Shown: piece after piece, positions 26,401-37,002 of the stretch
Layout of the letters: each line of letters starts with the position of its first letter
Numbering within the stretch: the first letter of the stretch is position 1
Source of the DNA: Amborella trichopoda
Taxonomy: Eukaryota; Streptophyta; Magnoliopsida; Amborellales; Amborellaceae
Length of the DNA stretch: 64,000 bases
Direction: 5' to 3'
NCBI RefSeq assembly: GCF_000471905.2
Contig: NW_006497754.1
Coordinates: forward strand, 3,808,339-3,872,338
The notes under the pieces: model-generated
Told to the model about the DNA's origin: nothing
Database searches by the model: none
Seen by the model: the letters and a program-made list of their open reading frames with translations, nothing else
Made by a program: the position numbers and the translations under genes

Positions 26401-29400
26401 ACAAGTGATACCCACATGCAAACATGTATAAGAATACTTTCACACACATTCTAATGTAAAATAACAATTTATTTGATGATTGTTAAGAGTAAAAGTTACG
26501 TTGGGAACAAATTGATCATGCTAGAGGTATAAAACCAGACTAAAAACATCTCATAGCATCATTAAGTTGGAAAAAAAAGTAGTGATACCCACATTCAGAC
26601 AAGTATAAAGATATTCACATACATTCAAAAGTAAAACAATGCTTATTTACCTCTTCTTTTGGAGAAAATGTTACTTCTGGAATCACATTTAAAAAAAAAA
26701 GTCCTTTGAATTGAAGCATGCCAGAGTTATGAATAACCAACCAAAAATATCTCATTGCCATAATCAACTTGAAAAAAGAAAAAAAAATACCAATTATGAT
26801 ACCCAAAAAACAAAAAAATGTTTCTAGGACTTTAAATTGAAAACACAAAATTCTTTGAAGCAAAATTTCAAGGCTGATCTTCCGAAAGTTGTATTTCATT
26901 TGTATTGAGGCCTCCAATATTTGTAGAAAGATCCTTAAATGCAAATCAAAACCCCCTAACCCATCTTTAAGCTTGGAATTCATATCCCTTTGATTTGGAG
27001 ATCACAAAATTTTTACCCATATCTTAAATTGAAATCAGAGATCTCGAACTTGCATGTCTGTTTTTTTTTTGGGGTAAATGTAAGCCTTGGATCCAAAAGA
27101 GCGTGTAGAAGTAGCCCTAAACCCTTTTCAATCAAGGTCTAAGAACCCTTCTCCTGGCTGCAAAATGGAGAAAGTGAGGTTTGTTTTCCTTCCCTGTTGT
27201 ATGTTTCAGACAAGTGTTGGACTCAGGGAATTTGGGGACACTAGAAATTGACTCAGGGATTTACTCGAGTTTGATATAGAACCTCTAGGCCTGTATACCT
27301 GGGTGGTTTAGTAATTAATAGGGTCACTAGCGAGTGGGGGGTCCTCTAGTAGCAGCAGGCAATGCTACATCAACGCCGACCTGGTTTTCACATCTAGTAT
27401 GTGTCTTGGTGTCTAGGATTGGGCCAAAAGACCAGTACAATTGAGACATCCATCGAAACTATTTGTTATAAATATAGTATGTATATTAGCCTAACATATT
27501 TTGCCGACTCCAATTATTTGGGAAAAGGCTTCGATGATGATGATTAAAGCATAATATATTTACATAAAAATTAAAAAATTATAAAAGTAAATAAATACAT
27601 AAGACAAGCAGAAAATAAAATTTATTTCACGAGAAAAATCTAAAAACAATGTCTCTATATTTATTTTTTAAGTGATGCACCTTTAGATTCTTACTAATAA
27701 TAAAATTGAGTATTAGTATGTCGCAAATACCATTGATGGTGCAATCGTAAAGTGAAAGACCTTGAATTTGGGGGTTGTGGATTTGGAAGCCCCTGTTATC
27801 ATTCTTTTTTTCTGTAACATACCATTTATAAAAGACCTTGTGCATGGGCCAGTAAATGCACGTAATAGGATTCTGAAATGCTTCAAGTTTAAAGCTTACT
27901 GATATGTAGTAAATGGTAAGATAGAATGCTTCTTAGAGGATTTTGATGCAAAAATTAATAAAATAAGTATTAAGTTTTAAAATTCGAATTAATTTTCGTA
28001 AAATGGAAGCTAAATGACTCAATAGTTTAAATAAACGTGTTGACACACTTATTATTTATTAGACATGGCCAACAAGCGTGGACCATGTGTTAGAGTTGTG
28101 TCTAGACATGTGGACAAGTGTCCGACTGTCAATGTGCCACACCAGCTAAAACCTGGGTGTCACAGGATGCCGGTTACTGGTGACTTGGATGAGTAGGATT
28201 TTTGAACTCTGATCTGAAGCTTGAACCTATCTTTCTCTCTCTCTCTCTGAAATTAATAAATAAACAAATAAATAAAAGATTGGGGAGCTTGAACCTGCTT
28301 TTCATCTCTTTCCAAATGTCAGAAAACATATTGTGAACCTGTTCTGGAAGATTTTATGATGTTCCTAAGGACTTAAAGATCTTGAAAGGAATTGGGTGCT
28401 GTTGAGGAAGGGTGGGCCCCTTAATTGTGTATGTGCTTTTGCATGGACAAATATCAGCCATGCCCCAAGAAAAGCTAATGGACGTCATAGCAGAGCTGGA
28501 TTAGTTGAATATGTGTAACATTAGTATCTTGATTCATGAGAATATAGGAAAAGGCTACTGCGGTAATGAATGTCGGTTTCTTTCACTTGGCTTTATGTTC
28601 GAGATAATTTCTATCAATCATTCAAAATGCTACTATGATTTGTTACCAAAGATTGTCTTTTGTAATTTAGTACTCTTATTGGGATAAATTTTACTTATCT
28701 ATTACAGGCCCTCTTCTGGCAGCAGCAGAACTACTACGGGGTCGATCTTACGCCTTTGTATGGATCTGCTTTCCAGGGATACTTTTCGCAGGTCTTGTAT
28801 TTCATTGTAATGTTGAAGGCTTCAAATGCATATTTTTTGTTCAAGTTTTTTGATATCTATATTTGATATCTCGTCTAGAAGAAATTGGTGAATGCTTTGA
28901 ACATTGGAAAGTTTCAGGTAATCTGTAACCCTGACCTTCAAGAAAATGCCTTTTTGTAAACATATGAATTAAATTTGTTTTGTTTTCCCTAGGCAATACA
29001 AGGTAATTAGGATAGCATGCTTTTGGCCTTTCTTATAGTTTGCTATCTGGGCTACTGTAGCTGCTATCTGATTTACATACACATTTACGCAAAAAAAAAA
29101 AAACTACTTTTTTTTCCCCTTCTTGTTAAGCTTGCAAAGGGATAGCGTGATAAGCTAGCTGGTTTGGTTTGTATGCTCCATCTTGTATGAAAACAAGAGC
29201 AGAGCTTGTCCAGATTGGGGGAGTAGAGAGGAACTCTCCCATTACTGGTTTTTGGGTGTCACCTATGATTGTCATCCAATCTGGTTCAACTTTGGACAGT
29301 GACGAGTAATATTCTATATTCTTTAATGTTAGATGTTTTGCAGATACTGTATGATTTTTCTACATGAAGTATACAATTGTATTACTGATTGATGTCATTT

Positions 29401-32400
29401 CCTACTTGTATACGTATTGTTCTTTGCTTTTACAAGCATTCATGTCGGGCCTTATATTCATGCAGCCTGTCGTTGATGCATTTGATCCAAGATTATTGGT
29501 CGCACCAGCTATAATGCATACATTGGACTTTACGAGTATGAAGGTATACCCCAGTGCATGATAGGAATATGGTATCTTATGCTTAAATTGCATTTTGTCA
29601 AGTTTCTGGTAGAGATGTATTTAGTTTTCAACAAGCTCCCTTTTATTTCCCATAATTTTCACTTTTTTTTTCTTTTTTTGTTTTACAATCTTCCTAGTTC
29701 TCTCTTGGTTTAATCTCATTCTCTCTTCCCTTGAACTTCTTTTTGTTGCTTCATTCCTATCCTTTTTGCCTGGCATTGGCCATGAGCCTAGTCTATCCAA
29801 AGTCTTGTTCTTATTTTATTGTTGATATGCTGTTTCCCTACTGCCTTATCTGTCAGAATGTGTTTTGTAGTTTCTCTGCATCTTAAAATTTGGTTTAATT
29901 TGATTTTGAAATTGCTCTAGTGTATGGTTCATCCAGGAAGAGGAGCTATATGAAATTGACATTCCACTGAGTTTCATTGCGTCTGTTGGCACTCGGGTGC
30001 ATGGCCTGTCTTGTTGGTTTGATGTCCTATTCAATGGAAGGTAAATCTGAAATCTGGTGAAAGTTTTGATTCCTAAAATGGTTGTCAGATTCAAGAATTT
30101 CTTTCTAAAAACCTGGCCGAGAAATCTAGCCTTTTGGATCTGTTGTTGCAGTATCCTTTGTGATCGAAGTTACTTATAGTTCTTCAATAAATCTACTCAT
30201 TTTACTCCATTTCGTCATTGACCGTACTGCATTATTGGGAACTTCTAATCTTGTATTATATGAATTTTCTTATTGTTGATGTGGCGTGCACTCCATCCTA
30301 TAATCTGGACTATTTATTTTTTCTTTTAGTAGTTTATTTCCATTTTCAGAAACTTAATGATTTAATTACGGATTCTATAGTTTATGTAACCTACAACTAC
30401 AATTCAGTGGTTGCTTATATCTTATGTACCTTTTCATTCTTCATCATTATGTTCTTATAATTATTTAGTGTCCATGCGTGTCAACCTGTAGTGTTGTACA
30501 AGTTACTAATTATTGTTGTCCATCTTTTTTACGAGTAATAAGTTTATATGGGGTTTGAATGGGTATCTTCCATTCTTTGCGAATAACATATGGGCATGTT
30601 TAGATTTACTTAGATAATTTATTATTTCAGTAGAGTTAATTATGATATTGAACTTTTTGTTGTTTTACAGTTGTGTACTATAGAATTATCTAAGATAAAC
30701 TTATAAGCAGTTTTAGAATAAGTTTATCATTTTGAAAAGCTGATTTTACTTTATTCAAAGTAATTTGATGAGAACCACTTGTTTTTAGCCAAAAATAGCT
30801 AAAAATCACAAACAAAGTTGAATAATTAAATAATATTAAATATACTATATATATACCAAAAAACTAATGGAATCATATTATCCAAGGTATATTAATCTTA
30901 GATAAGATATTCTATTCCAGATAAAATTAATTGTCATCCAATGTAAATGTCAACACTGTAGAAGCCATTGAATTTAATAAATAGAAAATGTTCAAAAAGC
31001 AGGTTTAGCTGCCTAGGCGCCACATTAGGGCAAAGGGGAGGGAGAACAATATATATTATTAAACATAATATTATATAGTAAAGTTCGATATTGTATAATC
31101 ATCATCATGATTTGAGCCTTATTCCAACTATTTGGGGTCGGCTACATGAATCCTATTCCGCCATTCCATTTTATCAAGGGTCATACCCTCAGTGAGACAA
31201 TAAGTTATCATATATCTTCACTAGTTCCATCTATGTTCATTTGGGCCTTTTTTTTGCTCTTTTAGAGCCTTCCACTTGAACCAAATTACCCATCTTAATT
31301 GGTGTTGTTTTAGGTTGACGCTGCAAATGGCCAAACCACCTAAGTCTACTTTCCCTCATCTTCTCTCCTTTTGGAGCCGACCCTAAGTTCCCTGAGATGT
31401 ATTCATCTACGAATTCTATCATTTCTTGTCTTGCCACTGATATATCTCAATATCCTCATCTCATTTGTACTCATCCTATGAAAATGTTGTTTCTTGGTGC
31501 CCATCTCAGTTGGATGCTATATAATACTAGTTGAATTATGTGCGTGGCATATAAGATATGCAATTACCTGTAGAAGATTAACTAAATATTCAATGACCAA
31601 AGAGATCCATTAGTAACATGGAAAAGAAATTATAATTAAGAAGAGAATTTAACAAAAAATTATTATTTGTTACATTTTTTTTTAAAACTGGTCAAAAAAC
31701 TATTTTTAATTTTTGTATTGGATACTTTAATCTTTATACTATAAACGTGTGGTTTGCATAAGGTTGCAATATTAAACAATCAAATTAGGGTGCAACCCCA
31801 AACTTTTTGATGAGATGCAAATTTGGTGTTGAAAATTCTTAGGATTGTGCAAGAATCTATTTTGATCTCTAAATATAAAATTTTAAACTCCATGTTCAAA
31901 TCAAGCAGATCTTTGAACGCATGAAAATCGTGAAAATGGATGGTCCACATAATGTGTTACAAGATGCACTCTTTTAGGACTTGAAATATCTTTTTTTCTT
32001 CATATCTATATATCTCGATATCAAGATGATCAATTCGATACTCTTCCAACATCAAAACAACCTTTTTTGAAGGATTTTAAAGGTGCACCTTAATTACACA
32101 TTTTAAGGTATCAACCTCATATAAACTTTTTCCTGTTATAAAAGCTATTTTGTGCGCGCATTTGAAAGCATAAAAGTTCAATAAAATTTTTAAAAAGCTT
32201 TTAAACCGATTTTATTACCTAATAGTATAATAGAAAAGAAAGCAAGCATACAGTAATTGAGTAGTCGTAATTTTTTATTTTTCTTTAATTCTTACTTAAA
32301 AGTAAATATAAGTCACTGAGTATTTTTACAGCACAAACATTTTAAATTTTTTTAAAATAAATTAGTAGGTTTCAAATTTTTAGTCACGATAATTAATTAT

Positions 32401-35400
32401 TTTTGAATATTTGATAAATTTTAATAAAATGTTAAAAATTAGTCACACATACTTTTTTGAAAAAAATACAAATATAAAATTGAGAAATTGAATAGAATTG
32501 CTAGACCACTCTTAAGAAATTGAGAAGATAAAACGATTTGGTAAATTATTCTTATGGTGAGCTTCTCCAAAGCTTATTTATATTTTGAAGCTCTTTAAGA
32601 AAACATGTTGATGAGCCACCTAAAATTGCAATCATTTAAAATTTATAAATTAATTTTTGAAAGATTTGAAAACTATTTTATTATTTCAAAAATTATAATT
32701 TGAAAGGAAAGTTTAAAAATATTAGAAAATAAATTAGAATGGACACAAAATATAAAATGATTAAAAATTAGAAAATCAGTCATAAACTATTTTTTAAGCA
32801 TAACTAAAGGATTTTATACTCCCACGAGTATACTGTCCATTTTCTCCCTTGGGTACAGTTCAATCTAGGAATAATTTAATGACCCCAAATTTTGGAGATG
32901 TAACCTCTTCAATCCATAGACCAACCTCAATAAATTTTCTCCAAATTGCACTCTCTAATAATGTCTCAAGATTGAACATAGACGGTCTAATTTTTTGATG
33001 AGATCTAAGTGTTAAAAATATCAAAATTCAAAATTTTCTTTTCAAATAATTATTTAGTGATTATTAAGTGGTTCTAAAAATTTGGATTAAAAAATCTTCC
33101 CAAGTAGGTCTTCTAACTGAGGCAATAGATTTACATTTTGCTCTGGCAGGAGCTGAGTATATGTTCTCTTAAGTATTAAAGTACATACTCGAGTTCATGG
33201 AAAATACTTTTGAATTTTTTAGAAAAAATAAAATGGAGGATGCTGGATTTACCCTATAAAATCTCTTTAGGGTTTTGATCTCCATTCATGCTTCATGTAT
33301 AAGTTTCATATGTTATGAAACTAAAAGTACTTCATGTATAAGTTTCATATGTTATGAAAAATAAAACTCTTTATCTAGTATGTTTAACCTGCATTCTAAA
33401 CTTTCAATCGAAATATAGTTTCGAAAATATCGATAAAATAACCCATATCCTAAACTTCATTTTAACCCCATTTATCAATAGCATTTTATATATTTGTAAT
33501 ATTAAAAATAATAGCTAATAAACTGCTAGAGTTCAATACTTAAATATCTTTTAAAAACCTATGACTTTCTAGTTTAGATGCACTTAGAAATAGAGAGATT
33601 CCATGCTTAGCACTTAGGTGAAGAGAGATATAGATTAGAGAAACACTAAGATATGATTCCTATTTAATAGGATCCTATATTTTCCTTTCTATCTTGTCCC
33701 TAAATAGTTCCCATAGAAATAGGAAACTTTAGGAGAGAGTTCCCCCACGTGGATGAGAGAGAGAGAGAGAGGGTGTCATCCACAATAATAGATGGTAGGA
33801 GAACTGATTTTAGAAACAAAAAAAATAGGCAACATGGAGTTCCATAAAATTTAGGAAATAGATAAATTTTAAGATGTCTTTTATATACTAAGAAAATGGA
33901 ATCCATGACCCTACAATATATCCTACACTCTTTATTTTAAAAGTCACTTATACTACATAATCTATAAAAATAGGATCTCCTTTTATTCTTGCGACACGTG
34001 TTAACCCCTTAACTCTAGCTTAATAATGTAAGTATAGATAATATTATATAATAAAATAGGATACATGGCAGGGAGTAATATATACATAATATGTTACTAT
34101 CAACATTAAAAGAAAAATTATTTCATTAAAAAATTTAAAAATGATATATCTTCATGATTTTATATTTGTTTTTTGCAAATAATGCTGTTCCCCATGGCTA
34201 TGAATAATAAAATTTCTAAGGGATGTGCAGTAGTTGTCATTTGTTCTTAGTGATATTCTGCATGTCTTAAAATCAAGATTGTGGGTTTGTATCACATAAC
34301 CATCACTGATTTTTTCTACCATGAATGCTGAGTCTGATAATTGAACCCTATGCAGTATATGTGTCAACATAGCTGTCAGAGTTCTGATATGCCAACTTAT
34401 ACGGACAATGTGTTGGGCAGTGGGCATGTGTCTAGTTGTGGACACATGTTCACATGCGATGCAGAGCGAAAAATGAAGTAACCCTGTGACATTGGATATA
34501 TTTCAAGATGCATCTGAGAGGCAACTATGGGTACGAAGAATAGATCTTACATCCTCTAGGTTTTAATAAGCGAAGGGAAAGTATATTGTGATCCATGTGA
34601 CCATGATAACCCTGTCTACTATAAACAACTTCCAACGAGAACATTTGCCACAGCCACAACTGTCTTTTAAAACATAATTGGATTTTGTTTATCCATTTGA
34701 TCTTTTGTATTCAAAGTAAGAAAAAGAAACCTCTATTCTTTGACAAGTTTACTGTACTAATCAAGACATGTTTTTTTACTTCTTATTGGAAGGATATGAT
34801 TCCTAAATGAGCCACATCAATTTTCTAGAAGTTGATCTAGGCATAATAAACATCAGAAAGACGAGAAAATAAGACTTGTGCGATACAAACGGGTGTCCAT
34901 CTTCTCGATGTTGTGGAGCTCAAATGGAAGTCATTGATATGGATGAGCATATCTTTCCATACTCTGGCCTGTTGGTCACAACCAATTCATTGCTGAGAGC
35001 AACATGAATTGAAAGCCGTTTGATCACGGATTCATCTGGTTGTTTCACGTCTACTCATGGATTTGACCAACACAGACCATGAGCTGCCAACCTCTTCTTT
35101 GGAGGCACGGCGAAGCAGCTGTCAAAGGGTCACAACTGTGCAATTGCTTTGGCAGGGGCTTACAGCGTTGGTTATTTTAAGAGATGGACTGGTTATTGCA
35201 GATAAATTCTAATACAAAATGACCACAATTATGTCAACTTTATTTTTTATTTTCTTACATTGTTAGCTGAAGTATACTAATAATTTAATGGACCATTATG
35301 CTCATGTTAGGCTGGTTGTTTAATATTCAATGAAATGGTTACTAATGGAGACAGTGGAACCCAGCACAACAGGAGGTTACTAAGATGAGATCTCCATTTC

Positions 35401-37002
35401 AATTGACAATGACGACCTCAACAGATAGTCTATCTTCCTTTTAATGGGAGTTATCTTGTTTGCTGTTACGATCATCATCATCACGATTATCATCCGAGCC
35501 TTTTCTCAACCTATTTGGGGTCGGCTCTTGTTTTCTGTTATGCATCAAGAAAAAAAAAGGGTTCTCTTGTTTGCTGCAGAGTTTAATGTCATGGTGTATT
35601 CTACGTTCTTCATCTACTGAGGGTCTCTTGGAAACTCTTGGAAACCATGTTGAATATTCACAAATGATTTGAAATGCAGTGCTGTTCAGCGTTGGCTTAC
35701 CACTGCTCCTGGTGCTCCAACAACGCATTGGTATCAACTGCGATGTGTTCTTTCCCAGCCTCTTTATGTCATGGCTGGACAAGAAATTACTGGACGGCTC
35801 CATATGGTTGCTCACAATGCACAGAGCTACACTTTACATCTAACCATGTCAGGTATGTATAGTTTGCTGTTGGTTGTGATTGGCCAATGTCGTGATACCT
35901 GGGAATACATTTGCATGTTCTATACGTGTTTATCCGTATGTCGATGAGTAGTTTGTGTTTTATATTTTGAAGCCAAAACATGGGGCCCTGGTGCGGAGCA
36001 AGGAGGAATACTTCAAACAGCATCTGGCAAGCTTGATCTTAAAGAACCTTATTATAGAATGTCTCAACCTCAAGCCTATGCATGGGCTCAAGATCAGCAA
36101 CCACAACAGTTGATACAACCACAGGCAAGCATTTCATTTGGAAGGAACCATCCATATATGTCATAATATCCAATTTACTTAAGAGAGTATATGTTACTTA
36201 AGGAGTACAGTATATTTTGATATGGCTTTAGTAGCTTCTTCTCCTTTAAATATTAAACAATTATGATGGGGAACGTTCTTTATTATTTTTCATCTTTAGA
36301 ATACAAGTAATTGGTTGTGAATAATTTACGTTTGTACCTTTCAGTGCTCATTGTTAGTGTACAAAGGGAGAGAGAGAGAGAATAAAATGTGCTTTTTACA
36401 TAGTCAAGTGATCATGCCAAACAGGTGTCATGGAACATGTCTGCACACATGCAGTGGCACATGCATATTTACACACACAACTTCTTAAATTCCAGAACTT
36501 AATTGATGCTGATTTGGTCATGGAAGTGATCTATATGATTCACACTTAGTGACCCTAAATATAGTCGGGGGCATCTCACTTTTTGGGTCCTATTCACTAA
36601 GAATTTTCTTAATTAATATTTCAAGGAAAAAAGAATTTCTCTTAATTGTATTTATGTTCTCTTCTTTTTCTCATGTATGGAATCTTGTAGAAAATAATGG
36701 TTGTACGTTCCATCCAAATTAAATTTGGTATTGTATTTTTGTTCTGTTCTTTTTCTCATGAATGGAATCTTGTAGAAAATAATGGTTGTACGTTTCATCC
36801 AAATGAAATTTAGTTGCATGATATTCTTATATTGAGTTTCAGCTAATTAAGTTACGCACTGCTTTTTCCCAAGAGAAAATGTGTGTTCATTTCTTGTATT
36901 TGCCTTTGTGAACAGGAACCCCTTCTTCAAACTCAAGATGTAGGGGGCCCAGTTTCATTACAGCAATTAACACAGAATTCAAATGCATTGCCCCGTAGGT
37001 AA
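8419..37002 (+). CDS. PRMT4: Protein arginine methyltransferase, CARM1/PRMT4 type (complete, 15 exons)
   Basis: Type I arginine methyltransferase that uses S-adenosylmethionine to make asymmetric dimethylarginine on histone H3 and other proteins, mainly in the nucleus. Exons: 8419-8616, 9895-9963, 12905-13019, 18700-18843, 18989-19092, 19185-19283, 19608-19677, 20919-21015, 21931-21985, 28708-28791, 29466-29543, 29937-30040, 35680-35852, 35973-36124, 36916-37002. They total 1629 bp (542 aa) and all phases agree; plant PRMT4 proteins are about 530 aa. An N-terminal PH-like CARM1 region covers roughly residues 30-125. YFHYY is at 155-159, the SAM motif VVVDVGAGSGILS at 193-205, the double-E loop SEPMG...NERMLE at 263-277 (E264, E273) and the THW loop at 421-423. 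The beta-barrel follows, then a Q-rich tail. No catalytic residue looks lost. Introns 5 and 14 use GC donors. The start is the first ATG of a conserved-looking exon; the stop lies in CGT-AGG-TAA, which also resembles a splice donor. Confidence 0.95.
9964..10849. other. PRMT4 intron 2, left part: nothing recognised
   Basis: AT-rich intron sequence without recognisable coding or element ends. The remainder of intron 2 holds family C and the hAT-like element. Confidence 0.6.
10850..11155 (+). repeat. Dispersed repeat family C, copy 1 (PRMT4 intron 2)
   Basis: About 300 bp that begins near GGAAATCTTTGTGAGAG, contains TCTTGATGTTGAGATGATCA, and ends near GAGCCTCGACACTATACCAA. Close relatives are at 31790-32130 (+) and 51735-52105 (-), with weaker ones at 43380-43560 and 53590-53810. 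Noncoding, no clear terminal inverted repeats. Confidence 0.65.
11398..12694. mobile_element. Non-autonomous TIR element, possibly hAT-like, with GAGCTTGG-type subterminal repeats
   Basis: The ends read TAGGAATGTCAATG at left and, inverted, TAGGGGCATCAACA at right, close to common plant hAT termini. Just inside both ends are many AAGCTTGAG/GAGCTTGGCTTG motifs in opposite orientations (11410-11640 and 12530-12680), typical of transposase-binding subterminal repeats. The flanks share TTCATT but no exact 8-bp duplication is seen. No transposase. It lies in PRMT4 intron 2. Confidence 0.5.
11770..12490. repeat. Tandem duplication, two copies of about 355 bp
   Basis: Copy 1 (about 11780-12130) and copy 2 (about 12133-12485) both run ACAATTGAATTTTGTT, TGGGGTGCCA-GCATTAAGCT, AATAAGATTTGTGGAAAAAA, GATTAAATTTGGGCCGTGG, AATCCATACATACAT, then a GT or CA microsatellite. 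The minus-strand frames that appear in both are repeat products, not genes. Confidence 0.85.
13020..13989. other. PRMT4 intron 3, left part: no gene recognised
   Basis: Contains an open frame of about 90 codons at 13231-13503 without recognisable domains, and a region with CACATGTCGACACTTAGACA-like motifs at about 13630. Probably transposon debris. Confidence 0.45.
13990..14560 (+). mobile_element. Probable Ty3/Gypsy LTR fossil: polypurine tract and LTR start
   Basis: The stretch AACGAGTTTTCTCCAACCAGGGGAGA followed by TGTTGCAAG at 14066 resembles the 3' end of a chromovirus-type Ty3/Gypsy element: the end of the coding region, a polypurine tract, then the LTR 5' end. About 300-500 bases of possible LTR follow, with no recognisable right end or second LTR. 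Broken and old; family assignment is tentative. It lies in PRMT4 intron 3. Confidence 0.35.
15130..15620 (+). mobile_element. L1-type LINE fragment, endonuclease second half
   Basis: The translation carries GANCKWSTHAVDPLLTKIDG and later NTSDHKPLL, the L1 endonuclease core ending in the SDH motif, then PNRPFRF as in plant L1 ORF2. The reverse transcriptase does not follow. Dead fragment in PRMT4 intron 3. Confidence 0.75.
15960..16660 (-). mobile_element. L1-type LINE fragment, endonuclease, opposite strand
   Basis: Minus-strand readings include CRAVYQPNRGMREKIFWQNW, then GNFNVLRWAHCKS (the GDFN motif region) and DGIERFISSHDQLEMPFIG, spread over more than one frame. It also covers the endonuclease but faces the 15.1-kb fragment, so these are either two insertions or an inverted copy. 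Confidence 0.65.
17010..17921. mobile_element. TIR element of about 0.9 kb, GTTATCA ends
   Basis: The left end GTTATCAAGGCTAGACTGGT pairs with the inverted right end GTTATCAGGATTGGACCGGA. CCGGTTT/AAACCGG-rich subterminal blocks follow on both sides (AACCAGTCCAACCGGC; CCGGTCCAATC). The AT-rich interior has no transposase. No exact target duplication. In PRMT4 intron 3. Confidence 0.55.
18477..18604 (+). repeat. 64-bp tandem duplication upstream of PRMT4 exon 4
   Basis: CTTGGACAGCATTTGAAATT starts both copies (18477 and 18541), with ACTTGTCA and CTAATTA blocks following. It lies about 100 bases before the exon 4 acceptor. Confidence 0.8.
19093..19184 (+). other. PRMT4 intron 5, GC-AG type, 92 bp
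   Basis: The exon ends TTTGCAGCTCAG and the intron begins GCATGC and ends TTATGTAG. The joined protein reads FAAQ-AGAKHVYAVEAS, the conserved PRMT4 order. No GT donor in the vicinity keeps the frame. Retention would run into an in-frame stop within the intron. Confidence 0.85.
19327..19505. mobile_element. Small MITE in PRMT4 intron 6
   Basis: About 180 bp with TGGAAAACCATAGTC at the left and its near-exact inverse GACTGTGGTTTTCCA at the right, plus an inner AATGATGG/CCATCATT pair. Noncoding. Confidence 0.5.
20040..20672 (+). mobile_element. L1-type LINE 3' end, RNase H domain
   Basis: WRPPEVGSIKLNFDACSLGN opens a plant L1-type RNase H (RVT_3) region; HTLVVEGDSKNVIAWASG and HIFRETNINADYLAKEG follow across two frames. 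A short 3' UTR ends about 20672. 5'-truncated, dead, in PRMT4 intron 7. Confidence 0.8.
22405..22870 (-). mobile_element. RTE-type LINE 3' end (PRMT4 intron 9)
   Basis: A 91-codon open frame at 22474-22749 reads GVAPIDNKVRESRLRWIGHV and NLVQMEGSKRTRERLKRIWI, the C-terminal tail of plant RTE reverse transcriptase. The 3' end on the left shows the ATAAAGTTTAGATGATG tail. 5'-truncated. Confidence 0.75.
24274..24363 (+). repeat. 45-bp tandem duplication
   Basis: Two near-identical copies of AATTTATGGAGCTTTGCTGT...TTTCTCC at 24274-24318 and 24319-24363, in PRMT4 intron 9. The minus-strand frame across it repeats LDTAKLHK only because of the duplication. Confidence 0.85.
25170..25975 (-). pseudogene. 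hAT transposase relic (DUF659 type)
   Basis: Decayed DNA-transposon transposase in PRMT4 intron 9. Going 5' to 3' on the minus strand: QGQIDAYLPKQQSNKGP, then AIAKWFYDASMPFNAANN (the DUF659 WFYDA-IPFN motif), then EKEHIVQVRTSTAKKYVNAE and VLMRKRKHLV, then CAHRYIELMF, and finally GRELIRPYITRYATSNLTL. The blocks keep the family order but are interrupted by stops and frame changes, and the DGWTD block is missing. The C-terminal dimerisation region is not recognised. The BED finger would lie above 25975 and is not seen. Confidence 0.7.
26105..26815. repeat. Degenerate tandem array, about four units of ~180 bp
   Basis: The landmark GAGAAAATGTTACTTGGGAA recurs near 26112, 26309, 26485 and 26662 (spacing about 197, 177, 177). 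Each unit then has an AGCATGATAG-like block, AAAAATATCTCATTAGCATC, GTGATACCCACATGCA, GTATAA and an ACATTCTAATGTAAAA block. In PRMT4 intron 9. Confidence 0.75.
27500..27546 (+). mobile_element. Very short RTE-type LINE 3' end
   Basis: Only the last ~47 bases are present: GCCGACTCCAATTATTTGGG, AAAGGCTTC and a GATGATGATGATT tail. In PRMT4 intron 9. Confidence 0.6.
31100..31520 (-). mobile_element. RTE-type LINE 3' end (PRMT4 intron 12)
   Basis: GSAPKGEKMRESRLRWFGHL and NLVQVEGSKRAKKRPK match the copy at 22.4 kb. The 3' end carries CCGACCCCAAATAGTTGG and an ATGATGATGATT tail. 5'-truncated, dead. Confidence 0.75.
31790..32130 (+). repeat. Dispersed repeat family C, copy 2 (PRMT4 intron 12)
   Basis: It shares ATCAAGCAGATCTTTGAACG, GTGTTACAAGATGCACTC, TCGATATCAAGATGATCAAT and a TATAAACTTTTTCCT end with copy 1, at visibly lower identity. 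Noncoding. Confidence 0.6.
32844..33126. mobile_element. Stowaway-like MITE, uninterrupted relative of the 6.9-7.7 kb copy
   Basis: It starts CTCCCTTGGG and shares the TTTGGAGATGTAACCTC block, the TAATGTCTCAAGATTGAA block and the AAAATCTTCCCAA end block with the split element at 6890-7727. The terminal repeats have diverged and the TA on the left is lost. It lies in PRMT4 intron 12. Confidence 0.65.
33291..33360 (+). repeat. 40-bp tandem duplication
   Basis: CTTCATGTATAAGTTTCATA followed by TGTTATGAAA occurs twice, 40 bases apart. In PRMT4 intron 12; no coding. Confidence 0.75.
35466..35530 (-). mobile_element. Very short RTE-type LINE 3' end
   Basis: On the minus strand: AGCCGACCCCAAATAGGTTG, AGAAAAGGCTCGG, then an ATGATGATGAT tail. 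In PRMT4 intron 12, 150 bases before exon 13. Confidence 0.6.
36125..36915 (+). other. PRMT4 intron 14, GC-AG type, with an 85-bp tandem duplication
   Basis: The donor CAG|GCAAGC is close to the known GC-donor consensus AG|GCAAGT, and the acceptor is GAACAG. Retention would add 13 residues (ASISFGRNHPYMS) and stop at 36164-36166, giving an alternative C-terminus. Inside, an 85-base unit beginning TTGTATTT is repeated in tandem (36646-36730 and 36731-36815) with few differences. Confidence 0.8.

Larger units (their letters stand above)
21986..28707. other. PRMT4 intron 9 (6.7 kb), transposon-rich
   Basis: GT-AG intron holding an RTE tail (22.4 kb), a hAT transposase relic (25.2-26.0 kb), a degenerate tandem array (26.1-26.8 kb) and a short RTE tail (27.5 kb). 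A C-run (about 23760-23772) and a CT repeat (about 28233-28248) are also present. A minus-strand acidic frame at 23901-24167 has no recognised domain. Confidence 0.8.
30041..35679. other. PRMT4 intron 12 (5.6 kb)
   Basis: GT-AG intron. It holds an RTE tail, a family C copy, a Stowaway-like MITE, a 40-bp duplication, a GAGA run at about 33755-33771 and a second RTE tail. Between 34.1 and 35.4 kb I see no element ends and no coding. Confidence 0.8.

Noticed and set aside
26105-26815. CRISPR-like spaced repeats
   Set aside because: The units are contiguous ~180-bp degenerate repeats in a plant intron, with no short repeat/unique spacer pattern.
35441-35815. 124-codon minus-strand frame
   Set aside because: It is antisense to PRMT4 exon 13 and an RTE tail.
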